Assembly: GCA_964036045.1 (NCBI GenBank) | Contig: OZ038401.1 | Span: 33,594,397-33,658,396 of the forward strand | Length of the DNA: 64,000 bases | Source of the DNA: Eutreptiella sp. 'Long Island Sound 2002' | Taxonomy: Eukaryota; Euglenozoa; Euglenophyceae; Eutreptiales; Eutreptiaceae | Direction: 5' to 3' | Part shown: positions 36,780-47,850 of the stretch, piece by piece | Layout of the letters: each line of letters begins with the position of its first letter | Numbering within the stretch: the first letter of the stretch is position 1 | Translations under genes and position numbers: made by a program | The notes under the pieces: generated by a model | Databases searched by the model: none | Told to the model about the DNA's origin: nothing | The model's input: the letters and a program-made list of their open reading frames with translations, nothing else

Positions 36780-39700
36780 AGAAATTCATGGAGTCACAGA
36801 AGGTCAGGCCCAAAGGGTGCCTCAGGGCCAAAAGGCGGCAGGGCTCGTGCGCACAGCCCACAGGGGATGACAACCAACTGGTCCCACGTTGGGAAAACGG
36901 AATGGGACACATGGTGCAGCGGCTGCAGGCCTGTGAACGTGTCTCCCCGGTGAGTTGGCACACCATGCTGAGGGGGCAGAGGAGGCCGAGAACTAGAAAA
37001 AACCCCCAAGGGAAAGGGGACTACCTCCAGGAGCAAAGCCAGAGCACCCCTCCGAAGTCATCCCACCAGCAGCACCACAATGAAAAGAAAAAACAAAAAG
37101 CATCAACTTGTGAAAGACAGGTACCCGCTACGGTACAGCCTTCAACAAACTGCCCAGGTGAAATTGACCCTTGGCGGGGAGCCCCGCAATGAAAGGGGTG
37201 TCGCAGCAAAGGCGGCAGGAGTACATGGAGGACAGGAGGCAATTGCCGATTCCGGGGCAGCATGATAAGTTTGACAAGGCGCCACAACCGCCGCCAAGGG
37301 ACCGGTACAAAGATTGGTCATGGGAAAGTTAGCGGCGGTGGTTAGTTAAGTGTTGGCGGCGAAAACCCAAAGACTAGCGAACCGCGGCGATTCGCCGTTT
37401 CTTGCAAAGACGCAATGCACACCCGCAAAATCAAGGGGTGCAACGGGAAGAAGCAGAGGAGATGTTGCAGTAGTCCGGATGGATATATGGCATGTACCAT
37501 TTTGCCACGGGTCGGTGGTATTGTGGCCAAACCATCACCCGGATATGGGAGCGTGGACAAGGACATTGGTATGATCGGTTGTGCCAAGGAGACGCGTTAC
37601 ATGAAGTCCTGGCCATGGAAGACAATCCTTTTTCCTTTACGATGGTGCCCTTGGAGTGGGTGCAACCGGAAGAGTACAAAAGTAACAGTGGTAGAAGAGG
37701 AGAGTGGCGGCAGCGTTTTAGGTGGGCGGCCACGCCAAGGGAGCGCTTTTGGATTGAAGAGGAGGAGACATTGTGGCTGCTAGGCTGGAATTCGTAGTGG
37801 CCGGGGAAGCCGATCACCACCGATTTAATACGCAAGGCAAGAATATCTGGGCCGGAGGCGGGGTGGCCAGAAGGATTGAATGCCAAGGAATGGCTGACCC
37901 AATGGGATCAAGACCCCAACAAGGCAATGGGGATCCTGCAAAAGCAACCAAAATAGGTGGTGCGCAATGTATTGCACCAGTTGTAGCTACTCATGCGCGG
38001 GAAGCCCTTGGAGAGGCAGAGCGGGCTGAAAGCGCATGGACCACGGGAGCACGTGATTGAGTTGCTCTGTACAATGTGTGACGAACTGCCCAAGCGACAC
38101 ATCTTGCGTGTAACGTATGTGTCGAATTTGGGCCAAGCCATGGATTTGAGGGGAGTCCTGCGGGCGCCGGAGGTCTGGGAAAAACACCCAGAGCTGCAAA
38201 CAGTGCAAAAAATCATGCTCTCGACCGCAAGTACAAGCATACCTCCTCAATTACACACAAATCACCAAGGGGTTTGACATCAATGCGGCCCTATAGCGGG
38301 AGATGGCAAATTGCCCCTGCAAGTCAGCGATGCGGATTTCTACGCCGGAAGATTTGACGGCCAATGGGCATGTAGCAAGTGTGAACATAGCCCATCTGCG
38401 ATGGCCGGCACTTCATATGTTCTCGCACAAGGGGAAGAAGCTTAGGTTGTTTGCGAATCAACAGATCATTTTCACGTAATTGGATGAAGTTTTGGAGGCC
38501 TATGTGCACTACGCATACAAACAAGGTGCAACGGAGGAGCGTCGGATGGCTTTGGAACAGTGGGCGGAGGCGGTGCGCCAAAAGGCCCGGCCCAATTTTG
38601 TGAAGAATGCCACCAAGCAGATGCCGCAGGGGTTTCCGGGTTTTCGAAAGGCCATTGAGGAGGCCCTAGAGTTATTGGCCTTTGTTCCGGAAGATCGAGC
38701 GCCGCACGGTTTTGTGATGACATGTAAGTGAATGGCGCAGCATCTGACCCAAGCGGAAGTGTTTGAGGTGCAGACCCGTGGATGGGATGAGATCTGGAAT
38801 GAGATGAGGAATGAACAGGCTGCGATGGGATATGAAACAGGCACCGAAATGCCGTATCATTATGGTGTTTGGAAGCCGCTGAAAGGGGATTATCGGTCCA
38901 TCACCGGCACAAGAGCTAATCCTAATGAAGGAGCCGCACAAGATGGAAGAAAGCAGAAAAGGACCGGACCCCCGCAAGCGCCAACATATGACATGGGAGA
39001 AGAAATGGTGAAGATGTAGAATGCCGTTACAGAGGCCCTGCGACAAATTGATGCGGACCGACAGGCGCGCGTTGAAGCTGCCTGTTTTTGGGCCCTGGAG
39101 TCCATTGATGAGCGTGCAATGCAATGAGCAGTACATCGTCCAAAACGACATGGGATGTTGGGATTTTATCGGAATGTACACAAAATTGCAGCATAATGAT
39201 ATCCTGGAGAGTTTCGCTGAGACCTTGCCAAAGGTGTGGTCGTACAGGGCGACTTTTGCCCCGGAAGGAGCCGGAGACCCAATGTTGTCTAGGAAAGAAT
39301 GGGTTTACGCTAATGGTTATACGTATCAGGAGGTGATGGCGTGAGTTGGATATTTGTTGGCCCATTGTTATACCCGGGATGGTGACCGGGTGGCCCGGCA
39401 AGCAATGGGTATTCCAATGGGAATCAAGGCGGGTCCCCATTTCGCCAACATCACGTGCTATCCGGGAAAAAAGAAATATACCTTGCACACAAGGGTGCCG
39501 GGGTTGATTAAAAGGTTCATTGATGACATTTGGGCGTGCGGCATGGAACCACGTGGTGAAGATGTGTATCAAATGAAATATAAGCGAACCTCAACCGATA
39601 CCAAGAAAGTGACATTTATCGGAATTCAAGTGGAAGTGCGCGAGGACCGGGTGTACACCACGTTGTATGACCAGGAATACAAATATCCATATCACATTGA

Positions 39701-40760
39701 GCGGTATCTAGCCGGTGACACCACCACCCCACAAACACAGTTGAACGGTGTTCATGAACCGATTGATTGCCTGCATGCACATGGCCAATTATATGACGGA
39801 TTTTGAAGAGAGTGTGGCACATGTGGTCAGGCGGCTGGTTTCCCGCCATATGGATTACTCGGTGGCCCAAAAAGTATTCCGGAATGTTCTACACAAACAT
39901 TGGCAAGCAGGGGGTGTGCGGAAACTAGAGCCCATGAAATGGTTCTACAGCACTTGGAGATTCTTGAACCAGCCAATGTACTGGAACCCCACGTCCACAG
40001 CATGGGAACCAATTTGGCCAGCTGAGCCAACCGGTCAGTTTTGGAAGATTTTTGGATGGGCCCCGGACCCTGGACAGTCCACCCCGCACCACCCAGTCCC
40101 AGTACAGGGGACGGAGAAGCATCACAGCGTCCACGAAATGGGGTGCCGGGGTCCAAAGAGGCCGCACAAGCTACTGGAGCCACACAGTTTCGAACGCGAA
40201 CAAATGACCCAGCCGGGAAGCACGCACAAGCCCCCCCGCAAAAAAGGCAAGTGACTCATTCCTATGGATGAGAGACCGATGGATGAAGATGATAGTGTGG
40301 AAAAGGATACGGTCATGGATGTAGATGAAAGTTCTGATGATGAGAGTGTAGCTGACATTTTGGCCCATTTGCGGATGCAGACGCAAAGCCCCCCGCCAAA
40401 GGAACCAGGGACTGAGGTATCACAGGATTCTGGGCAGCGCCCGCACAGAAAGAAGCTCAAATGGCAAGTACGTTTCAACGAACAAGTTATTGAGGTCCAT
40501 GAGGAAACGGAGCAGCAGACCCAGGAGATTTCAGTGGAGGGACAGGAGCCGGAGGCAGATTTGAGATCGGAAGTTGCGGAGGAATGAGGTGATGAGGAGA
40601 TGGCCAGGGGCATAGGGCCCTGGTTAAACGGAATGGAGATCCAAATGTAGAGTGGCCCCGGGATCGGACATCGGAAATGTCCCAAGAAGAGCCCTGCCGG
40701 AGCAGCAGGCTACATGGGAACAAAAACAAAGGCGCAAGCTTTTTTGGGAAACTATGTCAT
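36780..40760 (+). pseudogene. Decayed large RT ORF of the GIPMG / FIDD class
   Basis: Protein-like sequence runs through all three frames with many stops and frameshifts. In order: a Gln/Lys-rich N-terminal region (about 36.8-37.4 kb); a Trp-rich segment (37.49-37.8 kb, e.g. WQRF-like repeats ending ETLWLLGWNS); a helical region (37.99-38.28 kb); FVPEDRAPHGFVMTCK (38685-38730); motif A DFIGMYTKLQHNDIL (about 39165); motif B RQAMGIPMGIKAGPHFANI (about 39395-39450); motif C LIKRFIDDIWACG (about 39508-39545); VTFIGIQVEV; and an acidic tail (40264-40587). The DK/RAP...CK block together with GIPMG and FIDD resembles a class of single-ORF reverse transcriptases related to the cellular rvt genes, rather than LINE or LTR polymerases. 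The assignment is tentative. Catalytic Asp residues survive, but the frame does not. Confidence 0.65.
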
Positions 40761-41603
40761 GGAACACTTATTTTTTCCTGCATTAAGAACCGCCCTGGGT
40801 GGAGGGGAAGGTGGAGGGTCCCAGACTACAAGGGATGCGGGGTGTCCGTGAGGGGCGCTCCGGCTGCGCTAAGCTCAGCAGCGCTGAGCGGCAGGACAGC
40901 GGCCAAATACTTGTTTGTGCTGGGCATTACCAGGGGCTCTTAGGCATCGCCATCACGGGAGAGGTAGGTGAGAGCGTCGACGCCCCAAGGGGGACAAGCA
41001 AGCCCTGGCACAGGCCACGGCTGAGCTAGCGAAGAGGAAACATGAGCCCTTGGTGAGCTTCCTTCCCTTGCGGTGTGTACACTAGGGGCGGGGCATAGGG
41101 AGGTGGCACACTGGCGTGGCCAAGTCCTGCTTCTACGCTAACCCCTGTATGCACACCTGCAGGACCTTAATCGGCTACTTTGTTTCCCCAACTTTTGGAA
41201 CCATGGAATTGGGCGGTTGCATTTTCTGATTGGCCAAGAAGATCACGTTTTTTCTGTGATTTTTTTTGGGTCTTGTGGGTGATATTCCACGGTATCCAAC
41301 CAGCCCAAGTGTACTCTGACTACCACACCCTACACATCGTTCAAAATCTTTCGAATGGTTAGCAACAAGGTGACTGATTGTGTGCATGGTTGAAACACAG
41401 CCAACAGCCCATCAGCCGCCCTGTAACTCACCCACTGTGATGTTGTTGTCGGCTCCACTGTAGGCAAAGAAATTGCTGCTCCCCATTTATGGAACACCCT
41501 CATCTCGATCCCATTACCCTTCTTGCACAAGATCCCACGTCGGTACATCTAGACCGCCACCTCCAACACCCTCGTGTCAAGTTCTTTTCTGCCGCCCTTT
41601 GCC
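40761..41603. other. Intergenic, contains repeat copy and gene 5' flank
   Basis: Holds the second copy of the hairpin-bearing repeat (see 41188-41262). No other structure is identified. The 60 bases before the ATG at 41604 are CT-rich, as expected of a leader. Confidence 0.4.
41188..41262 (+). repeat. Dispersed repeat with hairpin, copy 2
   Basis: Matches 13161-13232 over about 75 bp in the same orientation. It includes GATCACG, TTTTTTC and TGTGATT, which can form a short stem with a T-rich loop. Confidence 0.6.
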
Positions 41604-42452
41604 ATGTCCAAAACTTTGACCGTCACCATCGTCAGTGGCAGTGCCGGAATAGCTGGCGAGCGCGTCGTGAAGAGCGTCGCCGGGCAGTTCCAAGATGCCA
41701 AAATCATCACTGAAATTTTCTCCCACGTGCTCGAGGAGGAGTCACTGCAGAGCGCCGTGAAAGAAGCGAAACAAAAGGAGAACCCAGTCATCATCAGTAC
41801 CCTCGTCAAGAGCAACATGCGGAAGGCCCTGCAGCAGGTGGCTGTGGAACATGAGGTGCCAATTGTGGACCTGTACTCGGAGATGATGGCCACGATGGCG
41901 GATCTGCTGCAGAAGCAGCCGGTGGAGGTCCCAGGGTCTTGGAACTCCAACTCCGAACAACGGTACCACTTGGCCAAGGCGATGTCGTTTGCCATCAATC
42001 ACGATGGGGGGCAGCACCCCGAGGAATGGGGCCTGGCGGACGTGCTCCTGATTGGCTGTCCAGGCACAGGGAAGACCTCGCTGGCGGTGTTCTTGGCCAC
42101 GATGGGCTACAAGGTGGCCACCTGCGCGGTGTGGCCGGACTCTTCGCTGCCGCAGGAATTCGACACGATCGACCCCCGCCGCATTTTTGGGCTGACCATG
42201 GACCCGGAGGAGCTATGCGAGCAGCAGATGAAGAAGCAGACGCAGAAGCCTGGCAGCATGTCGCGAGGCAGCACTTCTGCAGACCTGGTGGCAACGCAGG
42301 GGGAGCTGGCCCATTTGGAGAAGATCTGCCAAGAGAAGCAGATCACTCTGATCAAGGTGGACTGCTGCCCCCCCCCCCCCCCCGTTGACACAGACCCAGG
42401 GGCTCCGTTGACACAACCAAAACACGTTCGGGCCCACAGAGGGTCAGAATGA
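41604..42452 (+). CDS. PPDK regulatory protein family paralogue 1, truncated or missing an exon
   Basis: The ATG at 41604 begins a DUF299 (kinase-pyrophosphorylase) domain directly, without a targeting extension. Recognisable blocks: VSGSAGIAGE near residue 10-19 (the SD.TGE strand), NHDGG (132-136), a P-loop GCPGTGKT (151-158), GYKVATCAVWPDSSLP and RRIFGLTMDPEEL. Family enzymes switch pyruvate phosphate dikinase off by ADP-dependent phosphorylation of an active-site Thr and on by Pi-dependent dephosphorylation. Here the usual HDDG reads HDGG and the GVSR before GK reads GCPG, so activity may be altered. After ITLIK (about residue 251) the sequence turns into poly-Pro encoded by poly-C and stops at 42452. 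The family's last 30-40 residues (DVTG...A..I) are missing. AAG|GTGGAC at 42357-42358 could be a splice donor, but I find no matching 3' exon before the next gene. Confidence 0.7.
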   Translation: MSKTLTVTIVSGSAGIAGERVVKSVAGQFQDAKIITEIFSHVLEEESLQSAVKEAKQKENPVIISTLVKSNMRKALQQVAVEHEVPIVDLYSEMMATMADLLQKQPVEVPGSWNSNSEQRYHLAKAMSFAINHDGGQHPEEWGLADVLLIGCPGTGKTSLAVFLATMGYKVATCAVWPDSSLPQEFDTIDPRRIFGLTMDPEELCEQQMKKQTQKPGSMSRGSTSADLVATQGELAHLEKICQEKQITLIKVDCCPPPPPVDTDPGAPLTQPKHVRAHRGSE

Positions 42453-43972
42453 GCAGTGGTGAGAGGCCAATGGGAGCCGCCAAAGGCAAACAATCAGATA
42501 CCGAGGCCTTGTGCCAACCCCCCCCCCCCCGTTGCGCTAGCACGGCCCGGTCTACGCCCGGCGACCGCGTCTGACTGTTGCTTTTTTCGACCGCAGTTTT
42601 TGTGGTCGAGAACGCAGAATGACATGTTTGTGAGCCGATTGTAGTGGGGGGCAGACCGGCTGCCTTTGGTCATCTGGTTGTCCCCAGGTACCCCTGGGAC
42701 TGACCTGGGGCAACCACAGCACGTCACACGAACGACATGGCGCTGGACACCTGTTGCACTGCATGGTGCCAAACGAGCCTTCATCCCCGCCCCTCCCCCA
42801 ACCCACCTGCCTGGGGCTCTTGGACCGTTGCTGTTCTGCAGCCTCTGCAAGCAGACATGTTCATAAAGCGTATCCCAAACAATTACCGTGTCATCGAACT
42901 CTGTGGCAAGCTTCAAACGCGCGCATCATTCGTGTACCCCGTTCCCTGACACTCAAGAGTGTGTATCGAGCGGCTCGTTCCTCAGTCCCTTGCCGCCGCT
43001 CTTTCCCAGGCACGATGAAGCAAATGTCCATGAGAAATATCTGTTGATATGGCGTGTGTTTTGCGGGGCATGGCCAAGATCCCTCTGTTCTTGGATTTCA
43101 TTTGTCACATGTGTGTCCCCAGCCTCCGAAGTGTGCATCACGTGTGGACGCCCCCTCCCCAAAAAAAATATGTATCTCTAGCGAGCCGTGATACGCACAC
43201 GTCTACACGTCTGCTCGCAAGGAGACACATGGGGTGAGCGGAAGTCTGCAAAGTCTTGGACAGAAGGGGCAACGGGGGGACGATGGGGACGTGCACTCTC
43301 ACGCACATCTGCTCCACCCTCGCAACCAACAAGTCCTGCTGCGTTGACGGACCCCTGCGGCGGTTTTCGTGGCGAGTGTCGGTGTCGTTTGTGCTAAAGT
43401 TGGCTGCATCCGCCCCCAATCCCAAGTACAAATGGCTCAAGAAGAAGAGCACGACGCCACAAGGTGTGGCCTGGTCAAGGGGATTGCGTCGGCATTTGCA
43501 AGCCAAGTCTTTGTGCTACAACGGCTTTGAGCAACGTGCGTCGACACGATTTCGGAGCAGAGCCGTGCGTGAGCCTCATCCCGACCCCGCTCCAGGTCCC
43601 CAAGTCCTCACTGCCCCTTGCTCTCCTTGTGGCAACAGTCTGCTTCACTGATTGTCAACACATGGGGGCGCTCAGCCGTGATGTTTCCCTGGACCCCCAC
43701 TGCCTACCGACTGGATTCCCCCCCCCCCCAAAAAAAAAACAATCGTGGGAGAGGAGACCGACATTCCACTCCCGTTGTATTCCGCAGTACCCGAGCAGCC
43801 ATTCCGGACCCCTCCCGCGACACGCCATTTCCGCTGGCATTCACGTGATTCGTGCGTGGAGTGCAGATCACAGCACGGGGCATTCCTCCTGCGCCCATCA
43901 CGACACGTCCTTTCCTGGAGCCTGAATGCAACGGTTGCGTGGCCCGTGTGCCACAGCTCAGCCCCTGAGCCA
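42453..43972. other. Spacer between the two PPDK regulatory paralogues
   Basis: Contains poly-C tracts (42520-42531, 43718-43730) and a hairpin repeat copy (42564-42645). A frame at 43284-43530 (KLAASAPNPKYKWLKKKSTTP) is mildly protein-like and might be an upstream exon of the second paralogue. I cannot support it. Confidence 0.35.
42564..42645 (+). repeat. Hairpin repeat family B, copy 1
   Basis: GTCTGACTGTTGCTTTTTTCGACC, then GCAGTTTTTGT, then GGTCGAGAA forms a stem of TTCGACC with GGTCGAA-like sequence. Similar arrangements follow poly-C tracts at 47775-47850 and 50767-50830. Confidence 0.55.
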
Positions 43973-44193
43973 ATGCTGCAGGCCTCCAGGTGGTTCCGTT
44001 TTGCACGCTGCCACATCCGTTCCCTTCAGGTGGGCGCGTCACCGCCCGAGGCCATCACGGGGGAGATCGTCCAGCATCTCACGGACCGCTTTGCCCAACC
44101 CAAACCGCCGAGCGCCGCCGTCGAGGCGATGGAGAAACTCTCGTCGATCGATGGCATTGAGTCCGTCCGGACGACATCGATCTGTGAAGGGGC

Positions 44194-44245
<52 letters not shown>

Positions 44246-45250
44246 AAGGACGTCTCGAGAATGACGTCCTTCCGCAAGCGGTACCACCCGGCGGTGAACG
44301 CATTCAACAGCAGCTTCCGCACGCTCGCCCGCCGGCCGACGTCTGTCAACAAGCAGGCGGTGAACCGGTCGCTGAAGGTGTACGTCGTGACGACGGATGC
44401 GGGGTACTCGGGCGAGGCCCTGGCGTCCGTCCTCGCCGCGCAGTGGCCGGACAACCGCATCGCCATCGAAGTGATGTCGCACGTGCGCGAGGGGGATCTC
44501 GCGGCCGCCACCGCGAACGTCAAGAAGCACGGGGGCCTGATGGTGCACACGCTGATCCCGGAGGCGTACCGGAGGGAGGCCGCGGCGCTGGCGGCGCAGA
44601 GCCACGTCCCCTGCGTCGACCTGTTCGGCGACATGATGGACTGCTTCAGCAAAGCGCTGGGCACGCGGCCCAGCCAAGAGATCCTGCCGCTCAGCCCGCA
44701 GGAGTCCAGCGACACGTACTTCAAGTACTGCAACGCCGTAGAGTACGCCGTGAAGCACGACGACGGGGCGTGCCCCGAGGGCTGGCCTGACGCAGACTGC
44801 CTCCTCATGGGCGTCTCGCGGGTGGGCAAGTCGCCGCTGTCGATCTACATGGGCACCTTCGGGCTCAAGGTCGCGAACTACCCCCTGTGCCCCGATGTGC
44901 CCCTGCCGGACGAGTTCCTCGCGAAGGTCGACCGCCGCCGCGTGTTCGGGCTCGTCATGGACCCGGAGTACCTGAGTGACTACCGGGACTCGCGGCAGAA
45001 GTACCTGATGGGCACGGGCCTCCCGGGGCTCAAGGGCTATTCCGACGGCAACGCGGTGTTCAATGAGATCGAGCAGGCCAAGCAGATGCTGAAGGAGCGG
45101 CGCATCACGTGCCTCGATGTGACGGGGATGCCGCTGCCCTCGATCGCGGCCAAGATCCTGCGGTACCTCGGGGATCGGTTTGGTGGCTTCTACATGGACC
45201 CGTGCCACCCGATGAAGCGCTATGAGCCCGGGCAGGGCGACCAGGACTGA
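43973..45250 (+). CDS. PPDK regulatory protein (bifunctional kinase/phosphorylase), paralogue 2
   Basis: From the ATG at 43973 the product starts MLQASRWFRFARCHIRSLQ, Arg-rich and free of acidic residues, as in a plastid or mitochondrial targeting peptide. An alternative is an exon starting at 44030 after CCCTTCAG. Then come a conserved-looking linker, a run of 17 Asp encoded by a pure (GAC)17 microsatellite (44195-44245), and a full DUF299 domain: VTTDAGYSGE, VEYAVKHDDG, P-loop GVSRVGKS (about 44809-44832), PLSIYMGTFGLKVANYPL, RRRVFGLVMDPEYL and DVTGMPLPSIAAKIL. It stops at TGA 45248-45250. All family motifs are present, so this is the likely working copy that regulates PPDK. Codon use is strongly GC-rich compared with paralogue 1. 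The two genes are tandem on one strand, 1.5 kb apart. A 389-codon minus-strand frame over it is a shadow. Confidence 0.85.
44195..44245 (+). repeat. (GAC)17 coding microsatellite
   Basis: Seventeen perfect GAC triplets encode a poly-Asp run between the N-terminal extension and the catalytic domain. Perfect purity suggests recent expansion and length polymorphism. Confidence 0.97.
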
Positions 45251-47774
45251 GAGGGCGCCGGGGACCGGGGGACTGCTCAGTGGCCAGTCGATGCCGTACC
45301 GGGGGCCGGGGGGTAGAGGGCTTTCGGAGTGTCTGTTTGGGTACCTCTAGTCTTGTAGTCCACTGACGAGCCCATTATCTTCCTGCGCTTTGTGCGGATC
45401 GCCTCTCGTGCGCACGCGCAATGGCCCAGGCTTCCTCGGGGTTGGGGACTGGGGGCCGGGGCTGAGGCCACACGAAAGTGTGTGTCCCTCAAATCGCCCT
45501 CCATTTTCCGGTTCGTTTAATGAATTGTATTTTTTCTGAGGGACAATTTTTCTGATGTGGGTGGGGGGTCCGGCCACAACCCCTGGAAGGTCCGGATAGC
45601 CGCCCCCTCCCCCCCCGCAGTATCACCCCCAAACCAACGGCTGGGCAACCGGCCCACCGGCGAACACGTACGTACAGCCGGCAGTACCGACCGGCAGCCT
45701 TTATGGCAACCCTCCCCCCCCCCCGTATCACCAGGTAATCCTCTGCCGGGAGAAGTTGTCACGTGCAGAGGACTTGCGCACATGTTCTTGTGGTGGACCC
45801 CCGGCCCTGCCCCGCCCCCGACAAGGTCAACGAGGCCATGCCAGCGGCACCCTCTCATATGTGCCCGAAAGTCTGTTGAGCACAGTAACAAATCGAGACG
45901 CGACGAAAAGGCGGGCGGAGGGACGTACTGCACCTCGAGGTACCTGCCGTCTACAGTCCCGGAGGCACGCCTCCACAAAGCACCACCGAGTGCGTCAAAC
46001 CGGCAGTGCCACGTACTTCACCTTTGCGCCCCCCCCCCCCCCGCCTGTCAAAGAGGGTTCGCTATCCACCGCAGAGCCCGAACTCTGCCGAGTACGACCA
46101 AACCCCACCTGCAATTCAAGTCAATGGACTTCACCCCTGAGCACTGAGCCGCGCATGCGTCAAGCTCCAGCGGCCCTTGTCCAGCCCCACACGCCTGCGA
46201 CCCCACAGACGTGTGTTGTGGAACGCTCCACAGCGCTGGTCGTTGTAGTGATAATGTCGTATGTTCCCCCCCGCAGGCCACCCCCTGAGGCACTGCCACC
46301 CCCACCGACGGCCCGCCAAGGCCCACCGACGGCATCCAACAGCGTGACGCAGTGATTGTGCACGCGCGGCACACAGTCAGAGCAACAGCGGCCGCGCCGT
46401 CGCTGCTGCGCATGTCGTGGGAACGCTAAGGTCCCAGTGAGGGCTGAGCGGTTGGGGCGCCGATGCTACTGACACGGAAAGATGCACCGCGCTTTGTAAA
46501 TGCCGCATTGCGTCTCTGGTGACCGCTGCTGTGAGCAGGCCCCGGACGTCTGGACACAGGGGACAAGGGGGTCGCGCCGTGCGCTGTGCGTGCGCTGTGC
46601 GAAAAAAGGCAATTTTGGACCCATTTCCCCCGATGGCCAAGGTGACCGCAGTAACGACTGTGTTCCCATGCACAGGACTACTCGGTACTCAGTCCAAACA
46701 CTCAGATCATGAGTGTAATAACAAACTGTGTTTCGCACTGACAATGCCGGATTGCTCAATCCGCTGTTTTTGCCCCGTGGACGTAGCTCCCCCGGTGGTG
46801 GGGGGTGTTCAGGGTGGTCGCAGGAACGCTAACTTACTGTTGGGCGCCATGCCCGCGCTGTGCCCGCGCTGTGCCCGTGCTGTGCAGAAAGGCCCCCAAG
46901 GGCTACTGACAGTTCCGTGTGGCAGCGCGTAGGTCCGGGTGTCTGACCCGTTGTGGTATCCCCCGGGGGCTACGGTGTCCAGTCATCGTGTGGCGGCCTT
47001 CAAGTGGGTCTCTCAGGGGACGGCGGGTGGCCGGCCTAAAGCCCCTCCTAACGAGCGCAAACCCGGCGTCGAGCGGGGCCCGCCCTCCTCATCAACCCCT
47101 CCGCCCCCCCCCACCCAAGCCCCTTCTCAAGTGCTTCAGGACGTCTCCGGCGCTTTCGGCGGAGCCAAACGTTCCTTGGGCCCCGTTCTATGTCCCTCGT
47201 GGAGCCCCCATCTCCTGGGGCCATCTCCTTTGCGCGCCTGCACCGGCTGCCGCACGTGCCCCCCTCCCATACCCCTCCCCCCCCCTCCGCCCCATGCCCC
47301 CATGGAAGTGCTGGCGGGGCTGAACCCACGAACCGTCCTCCCTCGACACCCCCCCCCCCCCCTACTTCAGTCGGGGTGCATCACCCACTCGGCCGGGCTA
47401 CCCATTGCCCCCCCAACCGCTGATTGCCCCGGCGGTACTGTCCCCAGCAATGGTATAGTATTGTAGTGCTACGCTTTCAGTGGCCTTCGGTACTATCTGC
47501 CCTCCTCTACCCATACTTTTCGGGGGTGCTCTTACCGCAGGAATCCCCAAAACGCTGCATTTAGTACTCCCCGCAGTCCCGTGTCCTCGGACCTCTTGAA
47601 TAAGTTGGACGCGCGCACAACGCCCAGTGAGGCGGTACGACGAAAAAAAAACGATCTCCATTAGCCCAGAATAGAATCAGGAGCTCGTACAGACCGGAAC
47701 ACTCGGAGGTGAGAGAGTTACACGGACCTGTATGACGCCCCCCCCCCCCCCCCGTATCTGCATGGCGACCCCGT

Positions 47775-47850
47775 GGGACCGTCGTATTTCTGTCCACAGT
47801 CTTTGTTGTTGAGAATGTGAGATGACGCGAATCAGCCTGTCGTAGCGGGA
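47775..47850 (+). repeat. Hairpin repeat family B, copy 2
   Basis: GGACCGTCGTATTTCTGTCCACAG, then TCTTTGTTGTTGAGAATG, aligns with the copies at 42564 and 50767, again just after a poly-C tract. The stem is weaker here. Confidence 0.45.

Noticed and set aside
44039-45208. 389-codon minus-strand frame
   Set aside because: It is the GC-rich antisense shadow of the PPDK regulatory protein gene, whose motifs are unmistakable on the + strand.
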